Shown here in pieces: positions 13,327 through 21,711 of a stretch of DNA of 64,000 bases; position 1 is the first letter of the stretch, and every line of letters begins with the position of its first letter. Origin of the DNA: Loktanella atrilutea (GTDB lineage: Bacteria > Pseudomonadota > Alphaproteobacteria > Rhodobacterales > Rhodobacteraceae); the NCBI RefSeq assembly GCF_900128995.1, contig NZ_FQUE01000002.1, forward strand, positions 62,001 through 126,000. Direction: 5' to 3'. Position numbers and translations under genes: made by a program. The notes under the pieces were generated by a model. It made no database searches. It was not told the DNA's origin and saw only the letters and a list, made by a program, of their open reading frames with translations.

Positions 13327-16300
13327 ATGGCACTCTTTTATGGCGACCTCCAAGTCGGCGGCGCACGCATCCCCACAGCCTTAACGGCACTGGCGAACGG
13401 CAATAAGCGCACCACCGCGAACGTGGGCGACAGCATTGACCTGCTGATCCCGTCGCTGGAAGGCACCTCTCCTATCGCGGTGACTATCTCCGTGACGGTG
13501 GGTGGGGTCGAGGTATCCACCTCGCTGCCCTACATCGTGCAGTCCGACGATCAGGGCAAAGACATCCAGATCATCCGCACCATCGCGGGTGTGTCGCTGG
13601 CGACGGATGTGGTTGTGGTAGCTGGTGTATCGGAAGTGCCGGTTATCCTGACCCACCAAGGTATCACATGGACGGTGTCTGACGCCACGTTTGGCGGATA
13701 TGACATCGCTGGACGACCGTTCGTCGTGGTGCCTTCTGGTGTTGCGCAGGTGACGAGCGTATCGCCTGATATTGCTGTCGAGAACATCGCTGGCACAGAT
13801 CGCACGATCAACGGGCTGATGCTGAACCCCACGCGGACATCTGCATCTAATGCGCCGCATGGACTGGACAGCCGAGAGGCTGGCTACGACGCAGCATTGC
13901 TGGCAGGGACTTTTCCGCTTGATGTCGCATCTGGTGACACGCTTATGAAAGTGGTCTCTGACACAACCAGCACATCGACCCGCGTCGGGGCGTTCACATC
14001 GGTTTCGTGCCTGCACGTTCTGTCCGAGGTCCCAACGGGGTCTTTCGTCCTCGGCTCGACGGTGAAATGGGATGGGAAAAACACTCCTGCGTTTTATCCT
14101 GTCGTTGACCTCGATGCTTGGTATGCGGGAAAGGCGACCTATACTGCGCCTGCTTCAATGCCGCCTTACGCAGATATTTTCGATTGCGTAGGCAAGGCTG
14201 CGCCGACGCTTTCCTTACGGTCTGCAACGAGCAGCAGCGGTTACGAGCGGTTCCAGCCGTTCGGCCTGTCCGGTGACATCACCCCAGATGGCGGCTATGG
14301 CCTTTACCTTGGGCAGATGTTCGGTGCCGCAATGATGGGCACTGCGGTCACGGCTTACACCGAGGCGCAAACGAAAACTCTGGCCGCGCATATAATTGCT
14401 CATGGCATAGAAAATGGCGAGCCGCGTCGATACGGGCCGTTTAATGGGTTTCCTGACGGCGCACACGAGCAGTATGTGCAAGGACCGTACGCATTCGCTC
14501 TCGGGATGACTGGTCGTGCAGCCGAAATCCCGAACATCATGTCGGTTTGCCCCGGCAACTGGAGCCAAGCGTTCCTTATCACGCAAGACATGCTGACGAA
14601 TGACTTTGTGCGACACACCGATGTCAATAAGCCGTTCCTCTGGCGTGAGCGCACGCTCGGGGCGCAGCCGGGAGGCAATGTTGTCACGCTTCCGCTGGTT
14701 AACAATGGCAGCACGGCATCCGGCGATTACTATCAGACAAACATTCCGGCAGGCGCGCGGGTCATCCGTGTGTCTGACGGGACGGAGGCCATCGTCGCAG
14801 CCGTCACAGGCTTGGGATCACCCGGCACCACCAGCATTGACGTCACGCTTACGGCGGCGTCGCCTTTTGTGTCCGGTGATACTGTTTACATGGTCCCTGC
14901 CGATGCAGACTTTCCGGTGCTGGGTGAATATGACTGGACGATCCGTGGTTACACGGCAACCCGTAAGCAGATGTTCACGCCCGACGCAACAACCGAATAT
15001 CGTTCCTTGAACGGGTCGTGGCTCTCGCACATCCTCTCGCTGGGAATGCTGGGGTTTTACGATGAAAGCATGAATGTCCCGCGCGGATATGTTGAGCGTG
15101 TCATGACGCCAAATGACCCATCTGCGGCCAATGACTATTTCTACAACTTCACCGGCTTCACCTACCTTGGAACGCAATACCCCTTTGCCACCGAGGCATT
15201 TGACCTGCACTGGAATAACGTGTTTCCACCGCTTGAACCTCCCGTCGATATGGCAGCAGCGACGACCTCAATGCGGATGCCGCGCGCCAATAACGTGCTA
15301 GCGTCGGAGACAGACGAAAGGCAGTCGCTTCTGCAGCAGTCGTTCGCCAACAACATGTTTGTCAGCGGCACCGGCAACGAAAAAGCGTTCTTCGCGATTG
15401 TCCGCCTGCCGAAAGAACAGCGGGCATTTAGCCGGACTATTCAGCTTGTTGACGTGCTGACTGACTCATCGCGCTTTCTGAATATTCAGTATTACGGCGA
15501 AGCTGCGGGCAGCGGAACGACGCGCGGGAGGTTCGGTGCAAAATCAGGAGGTGGCTCGCCTGCCACAATATACTCCCAACCGTGGACCGAAGATTCAGCA
15601 TTGCTGGTGTATCGACGTGCGGCGTCAGGCAACATGGTTTTAGATTGGTATAGCCTGATCGATGGGACGAAGTATGCGGGGGCCGAGGGTGGGAATTACC
15701 AAGCCGTCAACTCCGCTTCGACCGCGCAGACGTGGGGCGTCGGCGGCGTCCGCGCCCCGGTTGCTGGCGACGGCTTAAATTGGCCCGGAGACATATCGGC
15801 CATCGGCTATGTGGACAGCACAACTGCGGCGGGCGATGCGCTAAACGATGCGGCATGGTCCGACATCGCCAAAGGCAAGCCTTTGTCCGCAGCCCTGCCT
15901 ATTGCAAGCACGCTTTGGGTCCGAGAGTTTACGGGAACCACTGCTGGACTGGCAAAGCCTGCATGGGCAACGGGCGACGTGTCCGTTCCAATGACCGTCT
16001 CCGGTGCGGCCCCCCTCAAGCCGGGTGGCGACTTCCGCAAGCAGGGTCTAACCGACTTCATGGTGTTGAACCCTTCCAGCCCTGTTGATGGGGATGTGTG
16101 GTCGATCCTGAATGGGGCAACCGTCACGCTGTCCGGCACTTGCTCCGGCCGCACTGGCAACGCAGAAGTGCGGATGCTGAACCCTGACGGCACCACCTCG
16201 CTTGATTGGACGGTTATCAGCCCAATTTCTGGCGGTGCCTTTAGTGGCACGGTAGCGGTTCCTGCCTCGACGGCAGGTTGGGTCGCACTGCAAATCAGGT

Positions 16301-17547
16301 CCAGCAATCAGCCCACCAAGATCACGAACTTCCGTGACAAGGTGGGTGCGGGCTTGAACGTGGTAGAGCTGGGGCAGTCGCAACGGCAGCGTATGCTCGC
16401 CAGCGTTGGCTTGGACCTTTCGTTCCCGCAGAAAAACACTGCGTCCTATGTGACAACGGACTTGGTGTCTGGCCCGAACACAACCCCGATGCAGCAAAAC
16501 CTTCTAACGCGTGCAACCGCGAGCGATGGAACGCGCGCGCTGGTAAATCAGATCCGAGCGTTCTGGCCTAGTCTGCCCATTCGCATCATTGATGGCGCGG
16601 TCAACGGCACTGGCCCGATCCAGCTTATGCAGGACAGTAACGCCGCCCGAAGCTGGGCCGAACTGCAAACGAAGATCGACAGAGTGGGCGGAAAGCTCGA
16701 TGCAATCGTGATGAACTGGGCCACGACAGAGTGGCGGGCGGTCAGCAATGGGATTGGTGAGGGCGATGTCGTATTCGAGGCGCTCATGCTTGGCTCTGGC
16801 CCAGCATGGGACGCCCTTGTTGCCGCTAACGGCGGGACGGCGGGACTTCACAGCTTCGGCTCTTATGTCGCTGCCGGCGCAAAGGTCATTCTTGAACCTG
16901 CAACACGCTATTCGTCACCCCTGATAAACGGTGACGTGCACAGCCCGACACGCCTTAATCAGATCAACATGGCAAATACGAAGGGGTGGACGGTCGGCCC
17001 GCCGATCTCGGACTTTGCGATTCAAGCATTCGGAACCGACCTCAACGGCCCCCATCAGGACGCGGCAAAGCAAGGCAACCGCCGCATGGGTGCTCGCTCG
17101 GCAATCGGCATCGCGCGTGCGTTTGGGAGGGACAGTTCGACCAACCCCTACTTCACCACCGTTGTCCGTAGCGGCGGAACACTGACGGTTTCAGTTGCCC
17201 TTCCAAACGGCGGCACACTCTCATCGCCCGCCCCAACTGCCCTCCGCAACTGGCAGGTTGACGATGGCGGCTCGGGTACGTTTGTTAGCACCGGATTCAC
17301 CGCCGCAATATCTGGAAACACGGTTATCCTAACAAAGACCTCAGGTAGCTGGGCTGCGGGAACAAAGGTCAAGTATCTGGCTAACGGTGAACCTCGCGCA
17401 GACAGTGATGGGGCTGCGGAGGATGCGATTGTCGCCGGGATGCTCTACGAGACATGGGGGCCAAGCACCCTTGAAGTTGGCCTCCCTGTCATGGGGTCTT
17501 TGTCCGGCGGAAAGTGGGTCAGCTTCTACGAGGCGACAGCAGGATAA
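13327..17547 (+). CDS. Giant tail-spike-like protein with SGNH-like C-terminal region
   Basis: A 1406-residue protein behind AGGAGA, the largest in the prophage. The first ~140 residues are beta-rich Ig-like repeats (VGGVEVSTSLPYIVQSDDQG...). The middle has no recognised domain. Around residue 1012 begins an SGNH/sialate-O-acetylesterase-like region: GQSQ with Ser1018, MNWATTEW at about 1129-1136 in the block III place, and DLNGPHQDAAKQGNRRMG with His1243 as the block V equivalent. The end is again beta-rich (GGTLTVSVALPNGGTL...). A role in deacetylating a surface polysaccharide is inferred; the Asn of canonical GQSN is Gln here. It is followed by a GC hairpin. Confidence 0.75.
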   Translation: MALFYGDLQVGGARIPTALTALANGNKRTTANVGDSIDLLIPSLEGTSPIAVTISVTVGGVEVSTSLPYIVQSDDQGKDIQIIRTIAGVSLATDVVVVAGVSEVPVILTHQGITWTVSDATFGGYDIAGRPFVVVPSGVAQVTSVSPDIAVENIAGTDRTINGLMLNPTRTSASNAPHGLDSREAGYDAALLAGTFPLDVASGDTLMKVVSDTTSTSTRVGAFTSVSCLHVLSEVPTGSFVLGSTVKWDGKNTPAFYPVVDLDAWYAGKATYTAPASMPPYADIFDCVGKAAPTLSLRSATSSSGYERFQPFGLSGDITPDGGYGLYLGQMFGAAMMGTAVTAYTEAQTKTLAAHIIAHGIENGEPRRYGPFNGFPDGAHEQYVQGPYAFALGMTGRAAEIPNIMSVCPGNWSQAFLITQDMLTNDFVRHTDVNKPFLWRERTLGAQPGGNVVTLPLVNNGSTASGDYYQTNIPAGARVIRVSDGTEAIVAAVTGLGSPGTTSIDVTLTAASPFVSGDTVYMVPADADFPVLGEYDWTIRGYTATRKQMFTPDATTEYRSLNGSWLSHILSLGMLGFYDESMNVPRGYVERVMTPNDPSAANDYFYNFTGFTYLGTQYPFATEAFDLHWNNVFPPLEPPVDMAAATTSMRMPRANNVLASETDERQSLLQQSFANNMFVSGTGNEKAFFAIVRLPKEQRAFSRTIQLVDVLTDSSRFLNIQYYGEAAGSGTTRGRFGAKSGGGSPATIYSQPWTEDSALLVYRRAASGNMVLDWYSLIDGTKYAGAEGGNYQAVNSASTAQTWGVGGVRAPVAGDGLNWPGDISAIGYVDSTTAAGDALNDAAWSDIAKGKPLSAALPIASTLWVREFTGTTAGLAKPAWATGDVSVPMTVSGAAPLKPGGDFRKQGLTDFMVLNPSSPVDGDVWSILNGATVTLSGTCSGRTGNAEVRMLNPDGTTSLDWTVISPISGGAFSGTVAVPASTAGWVALQIRSSNQPTKITNFRDKVGAGLNVVELGQSQRQRMLASVGLDLSFPQKNTASYVTTDLVSGPNTTPMQQNLLTRATASDGTRALVNQIRAFWPSLPIRIIDGAVNGTGPIQLMQDSNAARSWAELQTKIDRVGGKLDAIVMNWATTEWRAVSNGIGEGDVVFEALMLGSGPAWDALVAANGGTAGLHSFGSYVAAGAKVILEPATRYSSPLINGDVHSPTRLNQINMANTKGWTVGPPISDFAIQAFGTDLNGPHQDAAKQGNRRMGARSAIGIARAFGRDSSTNPYFTTVVRSGGTLTVSVALPNGGTLSSPAPTALRNWQVDDGGSGTFVSTGFTAAISGNTVILTKTSGSWAAGTKVKYLANGEPRADSDGAAEDAIVAGMLYETWGPSTLEVGLPVMGSLSGGKWVSFYEATAG

Positions 17548-17552
17548 GAATA

Positions 17553-17578
17553 GCCCGCCCGTTCACACTCGGGCGGGC
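17553..17578. terminator. GC hairpin at the end of the spike gene
   Basis: GCCCGCCCG at 17553-17561, loop TTCACACT, CGGGCGGGC at 17570-17578. It lies between the spike stop and the convergent minus-strand gene stop at 17593. No T run on either side, so it is at best a bidirectional pause/terminator hairpin. Confidence 0.5.
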
Positions 17579-17592
17579 AATGTAATCATGGT

Positions 17593-18189
17593 CTACTGTT
17601 TTTTCCGACTGCGGCGCATCATGGCGATAAAACCAAGACTCCCGAACAGCAGGGGGAGTGACGCGGGTAAAGGTACGGGTGATACATCAGGAAGCGTGCC
17701 GCTTACGGTCCACTTTCCAGGCAACGAAGTTCCCTCAATCATTAAAACACCATCAGGCAAATCAAAGTCTATCGAGTAATCATTTCCGTACGAACTGAAA
17801 CCCATATCTGGATTGTCATTAAACCATATGAAATTCCAGTCGGTTACGCTATAGTCGTCTGCTAAGTTAAAATACCCTTGAATACTTGATGTTGCATCCG
17901 TAATTGCGGTAATCCAAGGCCTCTTGCGATCCAATTCGTTGGCACCAGCATCAAACTGTACCCCTTTGTCTCGAAGGTCGAAGGGCAACTGGTCTGTGTC
18001 TATTTCTATAAAGAAGTCATACCTTTCTTTTTCCACGTAACTCTCTACGAATGTAGGGTTCTCGAAATTCGAGTCGTAGCGCGTTACGATTATATCAAAT
18101 AACGGGTTTGTCAGATCATACCGAAGTACCTCAGCATTCGCCGCCCCCGCCGCCAGCACCATCGCCGCAGCCATCGCAAACATCTTCAT
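17593..18189 (-). CDS. Exported VPLPA-CTERM protein (hypothetical)
   Basis: The ATG at 18189 follows GGGAGACGG and opens a 198-residue protein with a clear signal peptide (MKMFAMAAAMVLAAGAANA). The C-terminus has the VPLPA-CTERM sorting signal: VSPVPLPASLPLLFGSLGF, then a short hydrophobic end and the basic tail MMRRSRKKQ. The middle is Asp/Asn/Tyr-rich and unrecognised, as usual for PEP/VPLPA-CTERM cargo proteins, which are sorted by an exosortase-like enzyme. Base composition is visibly AT-richer than the host genes. It lies convergent to the spike gene, so it may be prophage cargo. Confidence 0.8.
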   Translation of the reverse strand: MKMFAMAAAMVLAAGAANAEVLRYDLTNPLFDIIVTRYDSNFENPTFVESYVEKERYDFFIEIDTDQLPFDLRDKGVQFDAGANELDRKRPWITAITDATSSIQGYFNLADDYSVTDWNFIWFNDNPDMGFSSYGNDYSIDFDLPDGVLMIEGTSLPGKWTVSGTLPDVSPVPLPASLPLLFGSLGFIAMMRRSRKKQ

Positions 18190-18349
18190 CGTTCCGTCTC
18201 CCGTTGGTTGACGTAACGCTAGGGCTACTCTGCCGATTCGGGAAAGTGGCAAAATCATGGCGGACGGATATTCCTGCGACAGATCAACATCCTGAACGAC
18301 CATCTAATCCGCGCCGGATCTTGAACCTTCTGCCGTACCGGCCCACCAT

Positions 18350-18385
18350 GCCCGTCGTCGCCTAACCGCGGCGACGGGCCTTTTT
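18350..18385 (+). terminator. Rho-independent terminator upstream of the nuclease gene
   Basis: Stem 18350-18361 / 18368-18379 (12 bp, one T-G wobble), loop CTAACC, followed by CTTTTT. The T run makes it a plus-strand terminator. No plus-strand gene lies just upstream, so it may end an unseen short transcript or shield the nuclease gene 20 bases downstream. Confidence 0.72.
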
Positions 18386-18404
18386 GTCGTTTCAGGAGCA
18401 TCGT

Positions 18405-18749
18405 TTGACCTGCCTTACCATCATCGCAATCACCGCGGCCATGATCATCGACGGCGACACCGTTCGCCTGCCGGGCGAGAATGCCCGGCTGACGCGGGCC
18501 GGCGATGCTCCGTTCGATGCTCCGGAGACCTGGCGGCCCGACTGCCGATCGGAGGCGCGTCTGGGCGCACAGGCGACTGGCGTCGTCCGCTCGATGATGC
18601 CGGGCGAGCTCTGCATCATCGGATACGGCGCTGGCGGCTACGGCCGCCATCTGGCCGTCCTCTACGGCGAGGACGGGCGCGACGTTGGACAGGCGCTGTT
18701 GGACATGGGGCTGGCACAGCCGGCAATGTCCTACGACTGGTGCCGGTAA
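18405..18749 (+). CDS. Secreted SNase-like thermonuclease family protein
   Basis: A TTG start at 18405, six bases after AGGAG (18394-18398), gives 114 residues. The first ~15 residues are hydrophobic (CLTIIAITAAMII), a likely short signal or anchor, immediately followed by DGDTVRLPGENARL and DAPETWRPDC, the SNase fold start. YGRHLAVLYGEDGRDVGQAL then LLDMGLAQP gives the usual second half. The glutamate and Arg of the nuclease active site are only partly conserved (R before HLAV fits Arg87), so activity is uncertain. Likely a phage-carried nuclease. Confidence 0.72.
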   Translation: MTCLTIIAITAAMIIDGDTVRLPGENARLTRAGDAPFDAPETWRPDCRSEARLGAQATGVVRSMMPGELCIIGYGAGGYGRHLAVLYGEDGRDVGQALLDMGLAQPAMSYDWCR

Positions 18750-18777
18750 CTGGCGCAGCTTGCCAATTCCTACCAGC

Positions 18778-19569
18778 TCAAGATGTCTTAACCGGCTCTT
18801 GGTAATTTTCGTCAAGCCAAGCAGAAAGTTTCAAGCCGGTGAGTTTTTCTGTTTTTACAATATCGCGCCGGAACCGCTTGTTCAGGCGCATAGTGGTATC
18901 GCGCCACTCTCCGGTGACATGCCTGGAATCCACCGGGACTATATATTTCTGCGCTTGATCGCTGGGACGATAGTTGCCAATGGCAACACCCAAGAAATCA
19001 AAAATCTTGTTTAAGGTCCCGACTTCATCGAGCCAAAGCTCATCTGAGGTGAGGAAAAGAACTTGCTTGCGTGGGAACAAGCTGAGCAATCGACTTATCT
19101 GGTAGGAATAGTAAGACCGTTCCACGTAGGAATAGACACGGTGCACTCCCCCACGAGCTAAGCGGACACGGCTTCTGCCAAGCAGGGATACCGCCTGAGA
19201 AAATGATTTTTGCTCCGCGTTACGGGCTGTCTCCATCTTCCACGCTGAGAGTGCGCGGTATGTTGGGTGTCGCAGAATTATAATGATCCGCGCCATCGGA
19301 TTGTATTCGCAAAGACGTTGCATCGCGTTTGGCCAATATAGGTAGATCGGTGTTGCTTCACCGAAAATCTTGGATTGGCTAAAGTCGAAGTGCGCGTGCA
19401 GCTGCTCGTAGGGCGGATTCGACCAGTCGTAATCTTCGCAATCAAAAAAATGGATCTCTTTTAGACCCGACAAGAACAATTGTGGATGGGAACTTAATTT
19501 GAACTGCAGCGCTGTCGTACCGCCCTTCTGAGTTCCGGCAATAAAGAAGTCTACTTTTTTCTCAATCAT
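18778..19569 (-). CDS. Sulfotransferase family protein (prophage cargo)
   Basis: A 263-residue PAPS-dependent sulfotransferase. The 5' phosphosulfate loop is AGTQKGGTT at about residues 11-19, KEIHFFDCEDYDW follows near 37-49, and the 3' phosphate-binding region is IIILRHPTYRALSAW near 95-109. No signal peptide or membrane segment, so it would work on a cytoplasmic acceptor, for example a lipid or sugar precursor of the cell surface. The sequence is clearly AT-richer than the neighbouring host genes, a sign of transfer. It is flanked by phage-type genes, so surface modification of the lysogen is a reasonable inference. Confidence 0.82.
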   Translation of the reverse strand: MIEKKVDFFIAGTQKGGTTALQFKLSSHPQLFLSGLKEIHFFDCEDYDWSNPPYEQLHAHFDFSQSKIFGEATPIYLYWPNAMQRLCEYNPMARIIIILRHPTYRALSAWKMETARNAEQKSFSQAVSLLGRSRVRLARGGVHRVYSYVERSYYSYQISRLLSLFPRKQVLFLTSDELWLDEVGTLNKIFDFLGVAIGNYRPSDQAQKYIVPVDSRHVTGEWRDTTMRLNKRFRRDIVKTEKLTGLKLSAWLDENYQEPVKTS

Positions 19570-19657
19570 TCATAGGTCCTATAAGCTCTCCGGAGCTTCG
19601 TGGTCGACGACGCGAAGGTAAGTGTTGCGCCCGCATCTCTGCGGCGTGGCATCCAAT

Positions 19658-19957
19658 TCACCGATACGAACCGTCAGTCAAGGACGGGGGTGGCACGAAC
19701 CCCGCGGCGAGTTCTAGCTTTGGAAAGGCCTTCAGGAACGTCTGCGCATCGTCGATCGACATGAAGTGGTAGGCCGTAGCATTCATGCCGGCCGCCGTTG
19801 CTGGTCCGTAGCCGTAGCAATCGACGCCGAGGTTGGCCCTTAGCCAGACGTCCATCTCAACTAACATCGTGCCAAGGCCGGTCGGCGGGATGCGCACCTT
19901 GACCCGTATCGGAAATTTATGGTCCGCGCCGTTGGCGTCTCTACTGCGTCGTGCCAT
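19658..19957 (-). CDS. Small hypothetical protein
   Basis: A 99-residue protein with GAGGA directly before its ATG. It starts with basic residues (MARRSRD), then IRVKVRIPPTGLGTMLVEMD, a WLRANLG helix and a FMSIDDAQTFLKAFP segment, ending with a Pro-rich tail. It reads as a small alpha/beta protein with no signal peptide. I recall similar small proteins near alphaproteobacterial mobile elements, but no family can be named. It is the last gene before the strong terminator at 20011. Confidence 0.55.
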   Translation of the reverse strand: MARRSRDANGADHKFPIRVKVRIPPTGLGTMLVEMDVWLRANLGVDCYGYGPATAAGMNATAYHFMSIDDAQTFLKAFPKLELAAGFVPPPSLTDGSYR

Positions 19958-20010
19958 CCATTCCTCTAAATTAGAAACCGGTTGCTAGTTCATCATGCTG
20001 TAGATGATGA

Positions 20011-20048
20011 CCGTCCCGCCTGGCCAATGCCAGGCGGGACGGTTTTTT
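20011..20048 (+). terminator. Strong rho-independent terminator at the prophage edge
   Basis: Perfect 14-bp stem (CCGTCCCGCCTGGC at 20011-20024, loop CAAT, mate at 20029-20042) followed by TTTTTT. It works on the plus strand. A small hairpin (CATCAT 19991-19996 / ATGATG 20004-20009) precedes it. No plus-strand gene ends nearby, so it may end a short RNA or insulate the host gene block from the prophage. From here to 20219 no gene was found. Confidence 0.85.
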
Positions 20049-20219
20049 CGTTTCTACACGGCGATCTTGATAAGGGGGAAATGATCGTGTCGCCCCCACG
20101 CCACCACCGTTTCCCATGCGATAGGCGACAGGACCGACGGCCCCGCATCGGCGCTGGCAGGCGGCCGGTCGTGACGTTGCGGGCCCCGCCATCCGACAGG
20201 GCCCTGCAGTCGCCCGCGA

Positions 20220-21389
20220 TCAGGGTGTCAGCACGACCTTCACGCAGTCGTCCTTCTTGTCGCGGAACTGCTTGTAAAGGTCAGGACCATCGGCGAGCGA
20301 CCCCCGGTGCGTGATCAGGAACGTCGGATCGATGCGGCCTTCCTGAATATGCTCCAGCAGCTTCGGCGCATGCTGCATGACATGCGTCTGTCCCATGCGA
20401 AACGTCAGGGCCTTGGCGAAGGCAGAGCCGATCGGAAACTTATCGACAATGGCGGCATAGACTCCGGGGATCGACACGATACCGCCCTTGCGGCAGCACA
20501 TGATCGCCTCGCGCAGGACGTGGGGCCGTCCGGTTTCCTGAAACGTCGCCGTCTTGACCTTGTCATAGACCGTGTCGATGACGCCCGTGCCATGCGCTTC
20601 CAGACCGACGGCATCGATCACCTTGTCGGGCAGCATGCCGTTCGTCAGTTCCATCAGTGCGTCGTAAGGCTTCACCTGCGACCGGTCGATGACCTCCGCC
20701 CCATTCTCTGCCGCAAGCTTCAGCCGCTCCGGCACGTCGTCGATGACGAAGACACGTTCCGCCCCCAGCAATTTGCAGGACTTGAGCGTGAACAGACCCA
20801 CCGGGCCGGCGCCCCAGATCGCCACGACGCTGCCGGGACCGACCTCGGCGTTCACCGCGGCCTGATAGCCGGTCGGAAAGATGTCGGACAGGAACAGCAC
20901 CTGTTCGTCGGTCAGCCCGTCGGGCACCTTCAGGTGTGTCGCATCCGCAAAGGGGATGCGCACGTATTCCGCCTGTCCCCCGGCATAGCCGCCGTAAAGG
21001 TGGGAAAAGCCGAACAGGCCGGCGCCGGCCTGACCGGTGATCAGCGCCAGCTTTTCGGCGTCCGGATTGGATTCGTCGCACAAGGAAAACTGCTTGGTCT
21101 TGCACCAGTGGCAATGGCCGCAGTTGATGGTGAAGGGGACCACGACGCGGTCGCCCTTCTTGAGGTTGCCGACGCCGGAGCCGACGTCCTCTACGATCCC
21201 CATGAACTCGTGACCCATGATGTCGCCGGATTTCATTTCAGGCATGAACCCGTCGAACATATGAAGGTCAGAGCCGCAGATCGCGGTGGATGTCACCCGG
21301 AGGATGGCATCGCCGGGATCGCCGATGACCGGGTCCGGATGGGTGTCGACGCGAAAATCGCCGGTCCCGTGGTATGTGACTGCACGCAT
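20220..21389 (-). CDS. Zinc-dependent alcohol dehydrogenase (formaldehyde-dehydrogenase-like)
   Basis: A 389-residue member of the zinc alcohol dehydrogenase family. Start chosen at 21389, seven bases after AGGA; an ATG at 21404 is also possible. Catalytic-zinc elements are ICGSDLHMF and GHEFMGIVEDVGSG; the structural zinc site is CGHCHWCKTKQFSLC near residues 98-112; AIWGAGPVGLFTLK near residue 180 is the NAD(P) Rossmann loop. Resembles glutathione-independent formaldehyde or aldehyde-disproportionating dehydrogenases. Transcribed away from katE, from an EcfG-type promoter at 21430-21454, so a stress role is likely. Exact substrate unknown. Confidence 0.88.
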   Translation of the reverse strand: MRAVTYHGTGDFRVDTHPDPVIGDPGDAILRVTSTAICGSDLHMFDGFMPEMKSGDIMGHEFMGIVEDVGSGVGNLKKGDRVVVPFTINCGHCHWCKTKQFSLCDESNPDAEKLALITGQAGAGLFGFSHLYGGYAGGQAEYVRIPFADATHLKVPDGLTDEQVLFLSDIFPTGYQAAVNAEVGPGSVVAIWGAGPVGLFTLKSCKLLGAERVFVIDDVPERLKLAAENGAEVIDRSQVKPYDALMELTNGMLPDKVIDAVGLEAHGTGVIDTVYDKVKTATFQETGRPHVLREAIMCCRKGGIVSIPGVYAAIVDKFPIGSAFAKALTFRMGQTHVMQHAPKLLEHIQEGRIDPTFLITHRGSLADGPDLYKQFRDKKDDCVKVVLTP

Positions 21390-21429
21390 GGCCGATCCTG
21401 ACATTTTATGAATTTCGGTGTGAGGAGGT

Positions 21430-21454
21430 AACGCCCCGCGCAACCCGGGGTTCC
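21430..21454 (-). promoter_or_regulatory. EcfG-type general-stress promoter of the alcohol dehydrogenase
   Basis: Plus-strand AACG (21430-21433), 16 bases, GTTCC (21450-21454), which reads GGAAC-N16-CGTT on the minus strand, a full match to the alphaproteobacterial EcfG consensus. The -10 lies about 40 bases before the ATG. It is one half of the 322-base gap 21390-21711 between the dehydrogenase and katE, which holds no gene. Confidence 0.8.
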
Positions 21455-21619
21455 TGACCACACGGGCACCGCGACCGCATAGAGCGGCCTTTGGTCCAAT
21501 GAATTGCCATAGAACAAGATTGTCGCGGCGCGGGCTGGTGCACTCTGCAACCACGACCCAAACTGCGTTTACTTCGCTTCGATTTGATCGGAATTCGGGC
21601 GAACCTGACGCCCCCCGGT

Positions 21620-21644
21620 GGAACGATCATTTGTCTGCGGTGTT
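21620..21644 (+). promoter_or_regulatory. Probable EcfG-type promoter of katE
   Basis: GGAAC (21620-21624), 16 bases, TGTT (21641-21644). The -35 is perfect, the -10 differs from CGTT by one base. It lies about 68 bases before the katE start. Weaker than the promoter facing the other way, but the context (catalase) fits. Confidence 0.6.
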
Positions 21645-21711
21645 GATGATTTACGAAAACGTGATCGCTGCGGCCGTCCGTTTCATATCACCCGTAGAAA
21701 GAGCCTCCGTC

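Noticed and set aside
19958-20050. tRNA or attachment site at the prophage edge
   Set aside because: The region folds only into two simple hairpins; no cloverleaf or CCA end, and the left end of the prophage is not available to compare.
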